A stretch of DNA of 16,047 nucleotides from Bog-159 sp049511415 (lineage in GTDB: Bacteria > Acidobacteriota > Terriglobia > Bryobacterales > Bryobacteraceae), in assembly GCA_049511415.1 (NCBI GenBank), contig JBEKYC010000110.1, forward strand, positions 1 to 16,047. The letters run 5' to 3'. Under the pieces are notes generated by a model. That model was not told the origin of the DNA, made no database searches, and saw only the letters and a program-made list of their open reading frames with translations. The position numbers and the translations under genes were made by a program. Of the stretch, positions 14,264 through 16,047 are shown piece by piece (position 1 is the stretch's first letter; each line of letters opens with the position of its first letter).

Positions 14264-16047
14264 ATGATCAAATGGAAACTTGCCAAAGGCCTTTACCTGT
14301 GCGGGCTGTTCGTGAGCGTCTGCAAGGGCCAGACGTCGGTCGACTTGCGAACACAGAGTAAGAGTGTCGATTTCTCGGCGGCAACCTCGACGAAGCCGAT
14401 GCAGACTGGATCCAGTCTGCCCTCGACCTGCGTGGTAGGACAGTTCTTCTTTCTAACGAGCACGCCGGCGGGAAGTAATGTCTATGCCTGCAATCCAGTG
14501 AATACGTGGTCGGTGGAAGGCAATAGCCTCTCGGTTACTTCAAGTAGCGCAAACGAAGTGTTGTCCAGCAACGGCAGCACCATAGAATGGCTGCCGCTGA
14601 GTGGAGACATATCCGGCGCGCCCGCCACGCTGACGGTCAACCGACTGCAAGGACGGACCGTAAGCGGCACGGCGCCGTCGAACGGTCAGGTTCTGCAGTG
14701 GAGTTCGGCTGCGAATGAGTGGCAGCCAGCGCCGGGCCAGGCGGGAAACTCGTCGTATGCATTCACCTCCCAGACCAGCGTGACGATTCCAGGGACTCTG
14801 CATCAGTTTGGCACCGCCAACCTGATCGTGAACTGCTACGACAATTCTTCACCCCCGCAGAATGTGGAGCCGGACAAGATCCAGATCAGCCCGACCAATT
14901 TCAACGTTACGATCGACTTCAGCACGGCGCAGACCGGGTACTGCGTGGTCAACGGCGCCGGAACCGCTTCGGTGTCGGGCAGCAGCGGGGCAGTATCGAG
15001 CGTGTTCGGACGCACTGGCGCGGTGCTGCCGCAAGCCGGGGACTATAGTTTCGGACAGATCTCCGGGGCCGTCGCGTCCATCCAACTGCCCAACGCCGGC
15101 GGTGACGTGAGTGGCACTTTAGCTGCGGCCACAGTAACGGGCTTGCAGAATCGGGCCGTGGCGGCCACTGCTCCAGGCAACGGCCAAGCCCTCGTTTGGA
15201 GCTCATCCACGTCCGTATGGCAGCCTGGTACCGTGTCGGGCAGCGGGGCGGTACAGAGTGTCTTCGGCCGAACCGGCGTTGTCACGGCGCAAACCGGCGA
15301 TTACAGTTTCGGTCAGATCTCCGGCACAATCGGTTCCAGCCAGTTCCCCAATGCAGGCGGCGATTTGAGTGGCAATCTGACAGCCGCTACCGTAACAGGA
15401 ATTCAAAATCGCACGGTGTCCAATACGGCGCCCAGTAACGGCCAAGCGCTGGTTTGGAACTCATCCGCATCCACGTGGCAACCGGGCACGGTTTCCGGCA
15501 GCGGCGGAGCCGTAAGCAGCGTTTTCGGCCGGACCGGTTCGGTCACGGCACAAAGCGGCGATTACAGTTTCGGCCTGATCTCCGGAACTGTAGTCTCCAG
15601 CCAACTTCCCGCGGCGGGTGGCGATCTCAGCGGGACCCTGGCCTCCGCATCGGTTAAAGCGATTCAGGGCCAACCCGTATCCAGCACGTACCCCAGCAAC
15701 GGCCAAGCGCTGGTATGGAATTCCAGTGCGGGCGCTTGGCAGCCCTCGACTGTTTCCGGAAGCGGTGGCGGCGCCACCATGGCAGCGCAACTTGGCGATC
15801 TCCTGCCTGTGCGGACATCGTCCACCGTCCTCACAATCGGCGCTGGTTGCGCTTCCGCATCGCCTTGCAATGTCCGCTTCGGATCGCAGGCCTTCAACAT
15901 TATTGCCAGTGCCACGGCGACAATCAGCGGCTCCGCTACAGGAACAGCATACGTCTACGTTTCCAGCGCCGGCACGCTCATGGTGGGCCATAACTTAACC
16001 ATTACGTGCTCGTCGGGCTGCACCCAGCAAACAGGCATTACAGCCTT
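14264..16047 (+). CDS. Large secreted repeat protein (surface/tail-fibre-like), 3' end beyond the window
   Basis: The frame is open from ATG 14264 to the window end (594 codons) with no stop. The N-terminus MIKWKLAKGLYLCGLFVSV is a plausible signal peptide: basic residues, then a hydrophobic stretch, with cleavage likely near KGQ-TS. A short module follows (LPSTCVVGQFFFLTSTPAG ... YACNPVNTW), then a GDISG...NGQVLQWSS...EWQP unit (14603-14728), an unrecognised spacer, three full repeats of 86-87 residues (14990-15769), and the start of a Ser/Thr/Gly-rich domain with cysteine pairs. The repeat elements SVFGRTGxV, GDYSF, GDLSG and NGQALVW recur in tail-fibre-like and bacterial surface proteins. 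The product is probably exported and adhesive or structural; binding partners are unknown. The signal-peptide context supports the start, although the GAGG lies 12 nt upstream. Confidence 0.85.
   Translation, partial: MIKWKLAKGLYLCGLFVSVCKGQTSVDLRTQSKSVDFSAATSTKPMQTGSSLPSTCVVGQFFFLTSTPAGSNVYACNPVNTWSVEGNSLSVTSSSANEVLSSNGSTIEWLPLSGDISGAPATLTVNRLQGRTVSGTAPSNGQVLQWSSAANEWQPAPGQAGNSSYAFTSQTSVTIPGTLHQFGTANLIVNCYDNSSPPQNVEPDKIQISPTNFNVTIDFSTAQTGYCVVNGAGTASVSGSSGAVSSVFGRTGAVLPQAGDYSFGQISGAVASIQLPNAGGDVSGTLAAATVTGLQNRAVAATAPGNGQALVWSSSTSVWQPGTVSGSGAVQSVFGRTGVVTAQTGDYSFGQISGTIGSSQFPNAGGDLSGNLTAATVTGIQNRTVSNTAPSNGQALVWNSSASTWQPGTVSGSGGAVSSVFGRTGSVTAQSGDYSFGLISGTVVSSQLPAAGGDLSGTLASASVKAIQGQPVSSTYPSNGQALVWNSSAGAWQPSTVSGSGGGATMAAQLGDLLPVRTSSTVLTIGAGCASASPCNVRFGSQAFNIIASATATISGSATGTAYVYVSSAGTLMVGHNLTITCSSGCTQQTGITA
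14990..15769 (+). repeat. Three tandem 258-261-bp coding repeats in the secreted protein gene
   Basis: Copies at 14990-15247 (86 codons), 15248-15508 (87) and 15509-15769 (87). Each starts with AV(S/Q)SVFGRTG, continues GDYSFGxISG and GGD(V/L)SG, and ends NGQALVW(S/N)SS...WQP followed by TVSGSG. The second half of a copy also stands alone at 14603-14728. The protein is more alike than the DNA, so the repeats are not very recent duplicates. Confidence 0.92.

Noticed and set aside
15461..15991. Minus-strand open frames under the repeat protein
   Set aside because: They echo the tandem repeats of the plus-strand frame, which is open for 594 codons and begins with a signal peptide.

Overview
The window looks like chromosomal DNA from an Acidobacteriota bacterium, probably near Solibacter/Bryobacterales. 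This is inferred from high GC content, frequent GTG/TTG starts, a secreted protein built from 'SVFGRTGxV...GDYSFGQISG' repeats, and the gene types present. It is a judgement by eye, without any search. No rRNA, tRNA, CRISPR array, insertion sequence or integrase was seen.

Layout. (1) 1-1919, plus strand: the end of an acyl carrier protein (ACP) gene, coupled by an ATGA overlap to a fatty acyl-AMP ligase (FAAL). The ligase gene is broken: about 43 bases are missing after residue 434, which removes the hinge (A8) motif and shifts the frame. (2) 1900-2253, minus: a small YCII/DGPF-domain protein, convergent with the ligase and overlapping it by 20 bp. (3) 2313-9269, minus: a Wzx/Wzy-type polysaccharide block. 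In transcription order it holds a GT4 glycosyltransferase, a Wzx-like flippase, a Wzy-like polymerase, a second GT4, a GT2 and a DUF362 protein. Most junctions are tightly coupled (GTGA or ATGA overlaps, 7-nt gap, 40-bp overlap). (4) 9331-11174, minus, directly upstream and co-oriented: a three-gene cassette of a one-domain MerR/BldC-like DNA-binding protein, a ParA-type ATPase without ParB, and a proline-rich protein with a C-terminal winged-helix-like domain. A near-consensus sigma-70-type promoter (TTGACA-17-TAAGAT) drives it, with an array of about 9-bp direct repeats just upstream of the -35 box. (5) 11278-12732, minus: a PAS/histidine-kinase/receiver protein whose phospho-accepting His and Asp both appear to be replaced, so probably a pseudo-kinase. 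(6) 12976-14067, plus: an APH/choline-kinase-like phosphotransferase, divergent from the sensor across an intergenic region with an inverted repeat. (7) 14264 to the window end, plus: a large secreted protein with three 86-87-residue tandem repeats, running off the edge.

How the genes may work together (inference). The glycosyltransferases, flippase and polymerase would assemble and export a repeat-unit glycan. The BldC-like/ParA/winged-helix cassette and the degenerate sensor kinase sit where regulators or spatial organisers of that pathway would be expected. The ACP-FAAL pair points to activation and carrier loading of a fatty acid, now probably lost in this copy. The most unusual features are the ParB-less ParA cassette at the head of a polysaccharide operon, its 9-bp-periodic operator, and the sensor lacking both phosphorylation sites.
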